The position numbers and the translations under genes are program-made. Source: Undaria pinnatifida (Eukaryota > Sar > Phaeophyceae > Laminariales > Alariaceae). Taken from it: a stretch of 64,000 bases of DNA. The DNA is taken from contig JABAKD010000014.1 in assembly GCA_012845835.1 (NCBI GenBank), forward strand, positions 10,573,219-10,637,218, read 5' to 3'. Positions 1 to 10,403 of the stretch are shown piece after piece (the first letter of the stretch is position 1; each line of letters opens with the position of its first letter). The notes beneath the pieces were generated by a model that saw only the letters and a list, made by a program, of their open reading frames with translations, was not told where the DNA came from and ran no database searches.

Positions 1-245
1 CTGGTGTATTCCACAGCCGTCAGATTTTGTCCCCCTCAAAAACGGGTTTTGCAGTGTCCGTGCGCAGATTGATTAACATCACCCTGTTGACTCTTGTACA
101 AGCTAGTTCTGGGGAGTCGCCGACTTACATACTTGATGAGGATACACACCCAGCAATACACACGGTCGGAGTACCGCACACAACATGCAAAGATGAGCTT
201 CGACGAAATCTTCGATCTCGCAGCTGGGGTGTATTTTTATTCTTT
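1..245 (+). repeat. R1 repeat copy, right part
   Basis: The blocks GTCAGATTTTGTCCCCCTCA, ATTAACATCACCCTGTTGAC, GGGGAGTCGCCGACTTA and GCAAAGATGAGCTTCGAC match R1 copies at 20100-20550 (minus), 30060-30500, 30825-31275 and 31575-32345. Confidence 0.75.
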
Positions 246-1010
246 AATATTATTCCTTACCACCCCCACCTAGACGCTGTCATTGCACCAGCTGTCGCGC
301 AGAGGGTTAACTCAGCATTCTCACTGCTCGCCGACTTGCATCGAAATTGCCACCTCGCGCTTTGGCACCGTCGGCGACGGAAGACGAAAAAAATACCCCT
401 GGTAAACGACTACTGTTGACCCTGATATCATACTATTAATATGCATTATTATGCATAGCTGGTACCCGGTCACCGTCGTAGTTTGTAATATCAAACGAGG
501 ATGTTGAAGGTCGTTTTCCCGTACTGCTGCAAAACTGATCCAAATGTATATATAATCCCAATTAGTTCCACGCACATACGTGGGTGCGGTTCTGACGGAG
601 CTGAAACCTCAAAAGTATCCAGCTGTGCGATTTTGAAGGGGAGAACGGCAAACGATACGATTCCTCATGCCCATGGCGTGAAGGCATGTTTTGTTTTGTT
701 TCCGAACTCTCGTGAGATTTTTTCACTATTTTGTCCAGAACATTAATGTTTTTTGGGCCCTATCTCGAACAGGTTCAACGTTTTTTTTGTGGGTTGTCCC
801 CTACTTACTTCAATCTGTTGGGAATGACGATTTTTTCCATTTTTTCGGCACCGATTTCTCGTGTCTTAGCGGTCGCGAGTGTAGTTATTTTTTCGTTCAT
901 TTTCTTTGTTATATATGTGATCAAGGAGTTATGACGTTATGACCGTAAGCGTTACACACGAACGCTGCTTCTATGAACAGCAGTAGTCGGGAGTAAAAGT
1001 TACGTGAGAG

Positions 1011-1212
1011 TTTTTTTTTGCACACTTGTACTTTCCAGCTTCTGGACAAGCCGTGGTCACAGGTGTCGTCCCTTCTCCCACCAGGTTCTTGCCTTCAATT
1101 TTTATTGGGCATATCTTAGGGTTCAGCAATCCCACGGGTCGTCGGTTTTTCATCGAGTGTTGCTGTCGTTGTTCTCTCATTAACTCGCATAACCAACTCC
1201 GTGGTCACAGCT
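1011..1212 (-). mobile_element. SINE copy 1, partial
   Basis: It matches the tail and body of the tRNA-headed SINE (poly-T at its left end, CTTCTGGACAAGCCGTGGTC, ATCGAGTGTTGC). A short GTTGTTCTCTCATTAACTCG repeat interrupts it and the tRNA-like head is absent. Confidence 0.6.
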
Positions 1213-1914
1213 AACTCACGCTGTCGCGCTTCCCGCATGCTCATACAAGTATCATACTGCGAGGACTGGCAGCAATATACTGGGGAAGGATCGGTGACGT
1301 TCCAATGGGCGTTGGAAATGTGAAATATTGAAACATAGTTCTGAATGACCATAAAGATCATGATGCGTACGTAAGCTATAGCGGCAAATGTACCTCTGTG
1401 CAATTTGTCTTAAGGAGCAGGCACACGCCTGAAAAAATGCCGAAATGTTTGCTTTTTGTAGAAGTTCTGCAGCCGGTACCATAAACCTGTCGTGCTTAGA
1501 GATAATGACGTGCCCCGCAAGATGCTTAACCTTTGTCAAACCTTATCAGGTACCAAGTACCTACTGCTATAGAAGTGCTTGCGGTGCTATTTTGTACTAC
1601 GATGAGTATTAATGAACCTTGGACTGAAATGCAAGGAAGAATCCTTTCATTTGCTGTACAATTTTTTGGGGAGTCGCCGACCTTTATGCTCGAATGCTGT
1701 ATTAATATTGACATGTTAGATAACTTATAATACTCCGTGTTCGTACTCCTCCCGATACTAAAACGGGAGGGAGAAAAAAACAAAATAAACCACATACCTA
1801 CATATGATAGAGTAGTATAGTGGCAACTACAGTAATGAATTTATAAAATAGATATGATGTTAGATCCAGCTCAAAAATTCCCACCAAAAGTAAAAATACC
1901 AACACTAACCATCA

Positions 1915-2095
1915 TAGTGGACAAAAATTAGGACCCCTCCCAGAAAAAAACTCACCCATGTAGTATGTTACAAGTACCAACAACGCAGCTTGCAAAGATT
2001 AGTATTGACCCGAAATTCGTCGAACTCACGGCCGACCTCCTTGAAACATTTTTTATGAAGTACCTCCCGCTATTAATAGGAAGTCGCCCTGGTGG
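1915..2095 (+). repeat. Repeat shared with 36395-36565
   Basis: The TAGTGGACAAAAATTAGGAC block and GTCGAACTCACGGCCGACC occur in reverse at 36395-36565. The middle (GCTTGCAAAGATTAGTATTG) resembles the right end of R1. Confidence 0.6.
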
Positions 2096-2870
2096 GTATT
2101 TGTTTAGTCTGTTGATTTATTTATTTAGTTATTTAGTTATTTTTTTTGTTTTTTATTTATTCGTTCATTTTTTTTTCCAGGAAGCAGCAACTCAACGCCA
2201 GGCCAACCGAACTCAACCCAACCCTGCTGGTATGACGCATACTGACTGCTGTGCTGCTGTGCTGTTGACATCTCTCTTTTTCGTCCCATTTATTATCCTC
2301 GCACCGTTTTTTTTTTCTTCGTCCCATTTTGTGCCTGTCGTACCCAGTACTAGGGCATGACATTGCGTTGTCGAATGCATTATGATGCATTATCTCTGTG
2401 TCGTAGCTTGTGACCACAGAGCTGATCTTTCTAGGGTGAAGGATCAGTACGGACACTGGGTGTGCTGGATGTCGACGAGTAGAAGAACGGTTTAATGTGA
2501 AGAACACACACACACATTGATTATCCTCGTACTACTCTCGCGCTCCCTCCCAGTAGTCTCGCTCTCTCTCTTCCCCCCGCGGTAGCTCTCGCTATAAAAA
2601 AGGAATTCGTCCTGGTAGGGTATTTTTTATTTTTCTAATTATTTATTTATTTATTTATCTAGTTATTTGTTTATTCATTCATTCATTCATTCATTCATTC
2701 ATCCATTCTTTTTGTCTTTATTTTAACAGCAGCCGTCAACTCAACGCCAGGCCAACCGAACTCAATCCAACCCTGCTGGTACGACGCATACTGACTGCAG
2801 TGCTGCTGACTCTTTTTTTTTTCTCCATCCCACATATTATCCTCGCGCTACTCTCGCGCCACTCTCGCGC
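2085..2870 (+). repeat. Direct duplication, about 520-bp offset
   Basis: The block with GCAACTCAACGCCAGGCCAA, GACGCATACTGACTGC and TTATCCTCGC occurs at about 2180-2310 and again at 2730-2850. Each is preceded by a TTTATTTATTTA-rich tract and GTCCTGGT(A)GGGTATTT. Confidence 0.65.
2397..2512 (-). repeat. R2 repeat copy
   Basis: On the minus strand it reads TTCTTCACATTAAACCGTTC, CACCCAGTGTCCGTACTG and CACCCTAGAAAGATCAGC, as at 29498-29612. Related copies lie at 8845-9125, 24265-24450, 49005-49210 and 49367-49480. Confidence 0.7.
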
Positions 2871-2879
2871 TACTCTCGC

Positions 2880-3075
2880 GCTCCCTCCCACATGCCCAGT
2901 AGTGGTAACAACTCAGATCCGGGGTCACACAGCGGGCCCTCCTTCCCCACTCCCGACTACGGTACGTGCCTTCATTTTTATCGCGAGAACAATTCCGCAT
3001 TTTCTTCCCTTGTCACTCGCGTCGCGTCGAATTGTGTCGAATTTGTGCCTACCCACGCTGCTAGGCGCTCTCCGC
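2880..3075 (+). repeat. R3 repeat copy
   Basis: It shares AACTCAGATCCGGGGTCAC, CTACGGTACG and TTTATCGCGAGAA with 43140-43300 and 55420-55565, all on the plus strand. The latter two lie in monooxygenase introns. Confidence 0.65.
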
Positions 3076-3768
3076 AGCTGATCCTTTTTTTTTCGGCATT
3101 TTTGCAAATATAGTCAAATCTCACCTTGCATGGTGGAAATCGAACTCAGGCACCAACGCTCAACTCTGTAACCTATATACAACTATATACCTAGACCTCG
3201 CCCCCTTCGGACGTCTCGCTCGGCATATCCTCCCCCCTCTCAGCCCTTCTCAGCACGTAATTGCCGAAAAGAAAATTAGTTGCTGGGAAAAAGAACCGTC
3301 CCGAAGTTCCTTGCCTTCCTTGCTTTCCCTAGTCTCATTCTTACTTACTTTTTAGCTCTCATTCTCTGATCTTTACTGCTTGCTCTCTGATATTTTTATT
3401 TTGCTTTTTCAGCAACAGTTACTTCTTTTTTGTACTTTTATTTGAAGTTGGCCAATTGCTGGCTGTTGAGAGGGAATTGCCGTTGACGGCTGCAAACAAT
3501 TTGAATTTGAAATTTGCCGGATCGGCAATAACAATTTGAGGTTGAAATTTGCGAAGCGGACCAAGGCTAGTGCGGGAGGAGGCTCCGCCAACAGTGGGGG
3601 TGGTGGAGGTTCAGGATCAGGCGTGTGGAAGCTGGTCGGGCAAGAACGGGACTCAGCTTCTTCTGGCAATCCTGATTGGCCGTGCCCGAGCAAGGGTTGT
3701 GACGGCTTCCTCATCGCACGAAATAGGAGAAACAGGAGTTCCCAGTACGCTGTCTGCGACACCTGCAG

Positions 3769-3918
3769 GAGTGACGAGCCTTCCACGTGCCAAGCTTTTC
3801 ATAACCAAGCACTGGGGAAGCGGCGACAACCCTCGTGTGTGTGACTGGTGTGACGCGGACACCTGTGATTCACCTTCGATCGGCGTCCCTAACGAAGGAG
3901 CTGAGAGCTTGACGAAAC
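3769..3918 (+). CDS. Candidate upstream exon, cysteine-rich
   Basis: Between CACCTGCAG and a strong AAAC/GTGAGT donor the frame reads AKLFITKHWGSGDNPRVCDW followed by CDADTCDSPS. It ends in phase 1, so at least one more exon would be needed to reach the phase 0 exon at 4967. The overlapping second frame from 3536 also looks protein-like (NPDWPCPSKGCDGFLI, YAVCDTC) and resembles a RanBP2-type or zinc-ribbon finger with a long loop. I cannot tell which frame is used. Confidence 0.35.
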
Positions 3919-3934
3919 GTGAGTTACATTTCTG

Positions 3935-4560
3935 TTGTTGTGCTGTGATTTCTTTTTCATGCGTACAAACACACTTTTGCATGTACGAGTATGATACGTG
4001 TACGGGGCAGTCCCGTCATCGCGGTGTAAGCGGGAATTGTACAAGTACTCAGGTCTACGAGTAGACCTTTGCAGTGACGCTGTGTGATGCGATTTCTTTT
4101 TCATACGTACAGCCAAACACACTTACTTCATGTATGTACGACTACGAGTACGGGGCAGTCCCGTCATCGGGGTAAGCGGGGGTTGAACAAGTGGTTCATG
4201 CAGTGACGCTTTGTGCTGTGATATAAACACACGTTTTGGATGTACGACTACGACTACGTGGTATCTATACATGTAAGACGCAATGAAAACGGGCAAGTCT
4301 CATCACGGGGGTCAGCCAGGGTTGTAAAAATGGTCCATGCAGTAATAAATAACACAGCAGCATGATACCTCAGCACCAGTCGCAGTACACACTGGAGGTT
4401 GATATATAGCAGTAAACAGAAGCTGAAGTTAACCTGGGTGATGCTGGAGAGCAGTCCCGTGATTGGGGTTAGCGAGTTGTTCATGTAGTGACGCGGTGTA
4501 CTACTACTGTTACTCTTTTTTCATACAACCACATGAACTCTTTGTATTAACGAGTACAAG
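3935..4560 (+). repeat. Degenerate tandem repeat, about 145-bp unit
   Basis: Units share GCAGTCCCGTCATCGGGGT, GTTCATGCAGTGACGC and TTTCTTTTTCATACGTAC. About four increasingly diverged copies lead into the 930-bp duplication. Confidence 0.6.
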
Positions 4561-4966
4561 TAGGGTGCGCAACCTCTTCAGGAATCGCAGTACACGTCGG
4601 TCGTAATAGTGTTGATAGCAGCAGTAATAGAGTAGTACCGAACAATATATATAGCAGGTACTGTCTCTTACCCTTCGTTGTCGGTATTCCGCCGGTAGGC
4701 CTTATATAGCAGTATACCGGGGCTTACGCTTACCAGTTGCGACTGTGAATCCCGTTCGTTCCTGTCCCAGTGGTGGTTTCATAGGTGTTAGCAACGTTGT
4801 GGTACCAGGCAGGGCTTTGCCCATAAACGACCGCTTTCATTACAACAGCAGTGTTAAATTGTACGACTTCCTTTCCAACTATGGAAATCGACGACAGCTA
4901 CGTGGCCTTACTATTTTGAACATTCACTGAACGCAAGGTATTCCCATCCGTTGTTGTCGTTTGCAG

Positions 4967-5134
4967 AATCCCTGCGAAGCAGCCGCCGAGGGCCGCCAAG
5001 TCGGCGAGGACATAAACACGAAGTGCACCGGCGACATCAAGGTCGGTGACCTCCTGAAGAAGGCAGGCGACCACTTGCTCGATATACATCCCGCATTCCA
5101 TTCCCACGGTGCCACGAGGGCGTTCGACATCGAG
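4967..5134 (+). CDS. Candidate exon, copy 1, of an unrecognised gene
   Basis: The stretch after GTTTGCAG and before GAG/GTACGT is open in phase 0-0 for 56 codons and reads NPCEAAAEGRQVGEDINTKC, then GDIKVGDLLKKAGDHLLDIH and GATRAFDIE. It is GC-richer than its flanks. Cysteines and amphipathic Lys/Leu-rich helices are visible, but I recognise no family. The plus-strand context suggests that it belongs with the exon at 6715-6819. Confidence 0.5.
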
Positions 5135-5896
5135 GTACGTTCCACTCTTATCTTGCGTCCTGTGTGTCACGAGTCGAGACATCCATGTCTCTTGCTCAAG
5201 ACTAGGGGATGGCGTGCGGATATAGTCTATGAAGTGCGGCTCTTTTTCCAAGTACCAAGAGCAAGTACAACAATACCACAACAATTACTAACAGCGAAAG
5301 GAGCTCCAATAGCAGTACACACTGGAGGTTGATATATAGCAGTAAACAGAAGCTGAAGTTAACCTGGGTGATGCTGGAGAGCAGTCCCGTGATTGGGGTT
5401 AGCGAGTTGTTCATGTAGTGACGCGGTGTACTACTACTGTTACTCATTTTTCATACAACCACATGAACTCTTTGTATTAACGAGTACAAGTAGGGTGCGC
5501 AACCTCTTCAGGAATCGCAGTACACGTCGGTCGTAATAGTGTTGATAGCAGCAGTAATAGAGTAGTACCGAACAATATATACAGCAGGTACTGTCTCTTA
5601 CCCTTCGTTGTCGGTATTCCGCCGGTAGGCCTTATATAGCAATATACCGGGGCTTACGCTTACCAGTTGCGACTGTGAATCCCGTTCGTTCCTGTCCCAG
5701 TGGTGGTTTCATAGGTGTTAGCAACGTTGTGGTACCAGGCAGGGCTTTGCCCATAAACGACCGCTTTCATTACAACAGCAGTGTTAAATTGTACGACTTC
5801 CTTTCCAACTTTGGAAATCGACGACAGCTACGTGGCCTTACTATTTTGAACATTCACTGAACGCAAGGTATTCCCATCCGTTGTTGTCATTTGCAG

Positions 5897-6064
5897 AATC
5901 CCTGCGAAGCAGCCGCCGAGGGCCGCCAAGTCGGCGAGGACATAAACACGAAGTGCACCGGCGACATCAAGGTCGGTGACCTCCTGAAGAAGGCAGGCGA
6001 CCACTTGCTCGATATACATCCCGCATTCCATTCCCACGGTGCCACGAGGGCGTTCGACATCGAG
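5897..6064 (+). CDS. Candidate exon, copy 2 (identical duplicate)
   Basis: The same 168 bp as 4967-5134 with no difference seen, again between a TTTGCAG acceptor and GAG/GTACGT donor in phase 0-0. Splicing both copies would repeat 56 residues in frame. Splicing either one alone would leave the frame unchanged. Confidence 0.5.
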
Positions 6065-6300
6065 GTACGTTCTACTCTTATCTTGCGTCCTGTGTGTCAC
6101 GAGTCGAGACATCCATGTCTCTTGCTCAAGACGAGGGGATGGCGTGCGGATATAGTCTATGAAGTGCGGCTCTTTTTCCAAGTACCAAGAGCAAGTACAA
6201 CAATACCACAACAATTACTAACAGCGTAAGGAGCTCCAATAATTTGGATGGTTACGACGTCTGCTGGAGAGAAGTACGAATACTTTTTTACACATACTTA

Positions 6301-6386
6301 TGTTATAAGGCTTAGTTTGGGTAAGCTATTGGTTAACCTGTGCAAGTGGTCAAACGGACTAAAAGTACCCCACTAATACCTTAACA
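6301..6386 (+). repeat. TRIM left terminal repeat
   Basis: An 86-bp TG...CA repeat, matching 6590-6672 except for a 3-4 base difference near GGACTAA and two substitutions near the end. Confidence 0.78.
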
Positions 6387-6589
6387 AATGGCGTCGTCGA
6401 CAGACCATGGGTTTTTGGGTCGTGGGTTCGATCCCCACATCCACCATAATAAACTTTTTCAGATTTTCCCATGGCGAACTTGAAAAATACTCTCCCCGGC
6501 TTACCCAGGAAATGAAACGGCTTGGATAAATGACAGGTCCGCCCGTATATACGGCCGACCTTCTATCCCGCCGTTTAAGGGGGGGAGAG

Positions 6590-6672
6590 TGTTATAAGGC
6601 TTAGTTTGGGTAAGCTATTGGTTAACCTGTGCAAGTGGTCAAACGGACTAATACCCCACTAATTCCTTGACA
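6590..6672 (+). repeat. TRIM right terminal repeat
   Basis: An 83-bp TG...CA repeat, directly preceded by the polypurine tract and followed by the CTTA target-site copy. Confidence 0.78.
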
Positions 6673-6714
6673 CTTACCGACGTTCTCCCGCCCTGCTTCA
6701 ACGTTTGTGGACAG

Positions 6715-6819
6715 ATCCACAAGACCATCGACAAAAAACAAGAGTGCAAGGTGCTGGGTACCTCCGCTGAGGAGGAAGAGTCCAAGCAAGCCTGCATGCT
6801 CCTTCGGAAGCAATGTTGA
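6715..6819 (+). CDS. Candidate last exon of the same gene
   Basis: After a pyrimidine-rich acceptor (TTCTCCCGCCCTGC...GGACAG) the phase 0 frame reads IHKTIDKKQECKVLG, then SAEEEESKQACMLLRKQC and TGA. Its phase and its Cys, Lys and Glu content fit the 56-residue exons upstream. The TRIM lies just before the acceptor. No function is recognised. Confidence 0.45.
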   Translation: MHKTIDKKQECKVLGTSAEEEESKQACMLLRKQC

Positions 6820-8569
6820 CAGCACGTTCTTTATAGAACATTAAGTTGTGGTTTATTATACCAGCATCGTTTTTTGAGAACTATGCCTAAATGCGTGCTC
6901 TTCGTCTTTCAGGAATACAAATGTACTTCACATGTTTGCGGTGTGTGCGTTCAAGTTCCTGCTTCCAGCATGTTTTTTTTGGCACTGCGCTCCTTTACAT
7001 CTTAAGTTGTAGTTTTCCTGTCTCTATCCTTGACAAGCGCGTGCCTGATGTTTATGCACTGCGATAATTTATTGTTGATGATCGACTTAGAGAGAGAGCT
7101 ATTGAAGTGTACAGGACCTACATAGGCGCTACCTGAGAGGTGGAAGGATATGCCAAGGAAGTCCTCCGACTTGCCCATCATGGATTGGGCGAATGGATGA
7201 TAATAACAAACTCATAATCATAATCGTCTCTATCCTGTACCGTTGTACTATATATGGACCTCTTGGCATTTTCAAGTCGCCAGTTGCGCCATTTGTGCTT
7301 ATTTTCCGCCTTTCTACTGAATGTCTATTCCTCCTTCCGCAAGCGTAGCGGGCGGCGCCCAGCCGCCCGCGAGCGAAGCCCTTGTATATATATATGTTAA
7401 TCTTATATATAGCAATGTGGTTATTTGTTAAATGCCCGCGTGTACGGCGGGACGGCACGTGGAGGTTCTGTCATGGTAGGGTGGAAAAGAGCCTTTTTTT
7501 ATGGTACTCTAGTAATAGTCGTGATGCTGAAACCAGACCCTGGTACGATTTATTCCTACGCTAAAAGACACACTACAGCTGTTCTCAGCTGTTCTGTTTG
7601 TTTCTGAAAATTCTATAAAGAGCGTTCTAAAGCCCATACACTTCATTTATATAGAAGTTTAGCGTACTATTCTAAAATTCATACACGTTGCTTGTGTGGC
7701 GTGTTCGTACCCCGTACTAAATAAACACTAAACCCAAGCAGCGCTGGATCTGGATGTAGGCGGGTAAAGTAGCAGTAAAGAAAACGCACAGCCAGCAAGA
7801 ATAATCAAATACTCCGGAGTATGAAATAGTCATCTTTTGAAAACATGATCAATCATAATTGTTTTTGTTGATTACCAACCCTAGGCAGAACGGTGAATAA
7901 TGTACCCATCTGAGATCGTATGTATGGTGGGAGAATTTGTGACCCTGTTTTTGAAGGTTTGTTATAATAGACACACCCTTGTCGAAAATAATGTTCTGTG
8001 TGTCTTCGACGGAGACGGTTGGAGTAGGAAGCATATACATACGTGACTCCAAAAACAAATGCCGATCAAAAACGTGCGCAAGTGCGTGCTTCACTCGAAC
8101 TTCGCTCGCTTTTAGATATGAACGTGAATCGAAGTGCAAGTGCCACAGCACATGTACCGACGTACAGACGTACCGACCATTATACTGGGAGATCCTACAA
8201 GAATACCCGTCATGTGCAAGTCTTGGAACAGAGTTAAGTAGCCGCACGTGCTGTATGAGTCCTTGCCATGCGGATAGTTTCAATAACGCCTACTTGTATG
8301 AATTGCCAAAATGTCTCTAGGTCTGTGTGGTGCCCTTGAATTGTTCGCTGTTGATAGTGTTGAATACCCCGCATGAATAACCTAGCCTCCAAGGCGTTGT
8401 TGTTGATGATCTCACTTTAGCTCATTGTTACATCACTGCCATAATGTACCGCATGGCCACGAAACTTGACCATGTACCACACCGGTTGATTCGGTTGATT
8501 AGTTCCCCTGTCTTTTACGTAAAGATCGGGCTGAATCGTCCCTTGTTTTTGGTGCTGTTTTGGCATCAC
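6820..8569. other. No gene recognised
   Basis: It holds unrelated-looking AT-rich sequence. A 144-codon minus frame at 7849-8283 has no recognisable motif or splice signals. Confidence 0.4.
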
Positions 8570-8675
8570 AATAGTAGTAGGTATTAATAGTAGTACTAGT
8601 AGTAGTACTATCAATAGTAGTACTATTTAATAGTAGTAGTACTAGTAGTAGTACTAGTAGTAGTACTAGTAATGG
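8570..8675. repeat. AGTAGTACT palindromic microsatellite
   Basis: (AGTAGTACT)-type units read the same on both strands and could fold as hairpins. Confidence 0.75.
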
Positions 8676-8844
8676 TGTAAGATACCCGATATTAGAGGCC
8701 CTGGGAACATGCCTATATTAACCGCTCTCGTCTTCGCGCCGCTCTTTTCTCCGATTCGGTACATACCAGGTACCTGGTAGGGTTTGGTACACGCTAGATC
8801 TCGTAATCCCTTTACTGTGACAACAGCAGTAGTAGTAACATCGT

Positions 8845-9125
8845 GTGTCGTCTTCACATTAAACCGTTCTTGCTACAGACTATACTATACCCGACGACAT
8901 CAGTACACCCAGTGTCCATGTTGATTCTTCGTCCTGAGATACAAGTTCCGTGGGCACAGACGGTGACACGGAGAAAACGCGAACCAACCGCAAGTAATGA
9001 AGGTAAAGCAAGTGAAATGCTGGCGTACCGGGTACAAGGACACTATTTACAAAACAAATATACCTCTCTACTTCCAAGTGGTTTGTCCTCAAACGTGGAT
9101 GCAGTTCTTCAGGGGATAGCTTAGT
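8845..9125 (+). repeat. R2 repeat copy, long form
   Basis: It has CTTCACATTAAACCGTTC, ACACCCAGTGTCCATG and a right part with AAGTGAAATGCTGGCGTACC shared with 24265-24450 and 49005-49210. Confidence 0.65.
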
Positions 9126-9884
9126 TTCTCTTTTTTTTTGGGTGCTCTTAAACCGTATACCCCACGGTAACTCATCTCCTTAACCTAGTCCGTAGTCACA
9201 GGACAGGCTGCGCCGACTCTGGAGTGGAAAAATACCCCTCACCCCTCCCAGGAGCCGTTATCCCGCATACCAGCTAGTGCCGATCCTGCTACGTCGTAGT
9301 GCCGATGCGTGCGATACCTATCTCCAGATAGGCGGGCAAAATCGTCCCCAAGGAGCGCGATCTTGAGATAGTCGTGGGCAGGGCTTACTGTTCCAACAGC
9401 GGCGCTTCGGAGGCCTTACGCAATATCGGGGTATTTTCAGGGCAGTGGTGCGTGATCACCCTTTGCATGACTATGGGCCATGGCAGTTCGTAGCATATTA
9501 TATCATTTTTCTGTTTCGTGGCGTCATGTCCTGTGTACTAATAATAGCTCATATAGATGCGTGATGCATGCAGCACTTTTGTATGATTCGTAGCAGACGT
9601 ATCTTAATTAATCGTACAGCAGTAGTGCGAAGAACAGCTCTTTAGTTTTCGTGCTCTCATTTTCCATACGTATATCGTGCGTGGTGCATGCATCAGTTTT
9701 TTATTACGTCAAACGTATATACCATGCTTCGAGCATATGAGACCCTCATGGAAAAACGACTGGGCAGAAGACGGGAAAACGCGAAAGTGAGTAGAAGCAA
9801 CTAAAATCTTGACCGTGTTTTTTTTTTTTTCGTGATCTCCACGCATGGCATGTAGCACATCCATGGCGCCCTTCCCGCAAGCAG

Positions 9885-10203
9885 CCGTAACCTCTTTTTT
9901 GTTCACACACATCTACCTTCCAGCTTCTGGGCAAGCCGTGGTCACAGGGGTCGTCCCTTCTTCCCCCCAGTTCTTGCCTCCAATTTTTATCGCGCATAGG
10001 GTTCAGCAATCCCACTGCTTGTCGATTATTCATCGAGTGTTAGCTAACTCACGCTCTCGCGCTTTCCGCAAAAGTCAATTTGTGCGCAAGAAAAATTCCC
10101 TACGAATTTATTCGAGTGAGTATGCACTCGGGGGGATGCGAACTCACGAAACTGACCTATACCAGGCTTGAGGATACCCTGATACACCACCGGGGCGACC
10201 GAC
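9885..10203 (-). mobile_element. SINE copy 2, nearly complete
   Basis: On the minus strand it runs from the tRNA-like head (GGTCGCCCCGGTGGTGTATC, B-box-like GAGTTCGCA) through the shared body to a short A-rich tail. It shares the same order of blocks as the copies at 20850, 31922 and 33611. Confidence 0.75.
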
Positions 10204-10267
10204 AACCTTATGGGGCTACGGCTCATGCGACGGTAATAAGAACGTCCCTCTTGTCGTCATCTAGTGG

Positions 10268-10400
10268 TGGTCCCTCTATAGTTGCGGTTCCCTGCTACAA
10301 TGCCTGCGAAACCTCTTGGCACATACGGAAAACAATTATTGTCAGTTTGTGAGACAGTGCCGGTGGCCGCTCGTATAGTGCCGCTGATCCCGGATGACGC
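10268..10400 (+). mobile_element. MITE family A fragment
   Basis: GTGGTGGTCCCTCTATAGTT and CAGTGCCGGTGGCCGCTCGT are family A words. The right terminus is not clear. Confidence 0.4.
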
Positions 10401-10403
10401 ATA

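Larger units (their letters stand above)
4383..6238 (+). repeat. Recent 930-bp tandem duplication, two copies
   Basis: Positions 4383-5312 and 5313-6238 match with about eight single-base differences that I counted by eye. All fall outside the 168-bp exon contained in each copy. The first copy begins GCAGTACACACTGGAGG, and the same block restarts at 5313. Confidence 0.9.
6301..6672 (+). mobile_element. TRIM (terminal-repeat retrotransposon in miniature)
   Basis: Two direct repeats, 6301-6386 and 6590-6672, begin TGTTATAAGG and end in CA; they differ by only a few bases. Two bases after the left repeat is a primer-binding-like TGGCGTCGTCGACAG. Immediately before the right repeat is a polypurine tract, AAGGGGGGGAGAG. 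The 4-bp sequence CTTA flanks both ends (6297-6300 and 6673-6676). The 203-bp interior has no ORF and includes a tRNA-like GTGGGTTCGATCCCCAC hairpin. This non-autonomous element ends 42 bp before the proposed last exon of the gene at 3.5-6.8 kb. Confidence 0.8.

Noticed and set aside
4745-4930. 61-codon ORF present in both copies of the 930-bp duplication
   Set aside because: Being duplicated is explained by the tandem duplication. There is no domain, and it lies where an intron is expected.
7849-8283. 144-codon minus-strand ORF
   Set aside because: No motif, no compositional signal and no evident exon borders. Chance ORF is the simpler reading.
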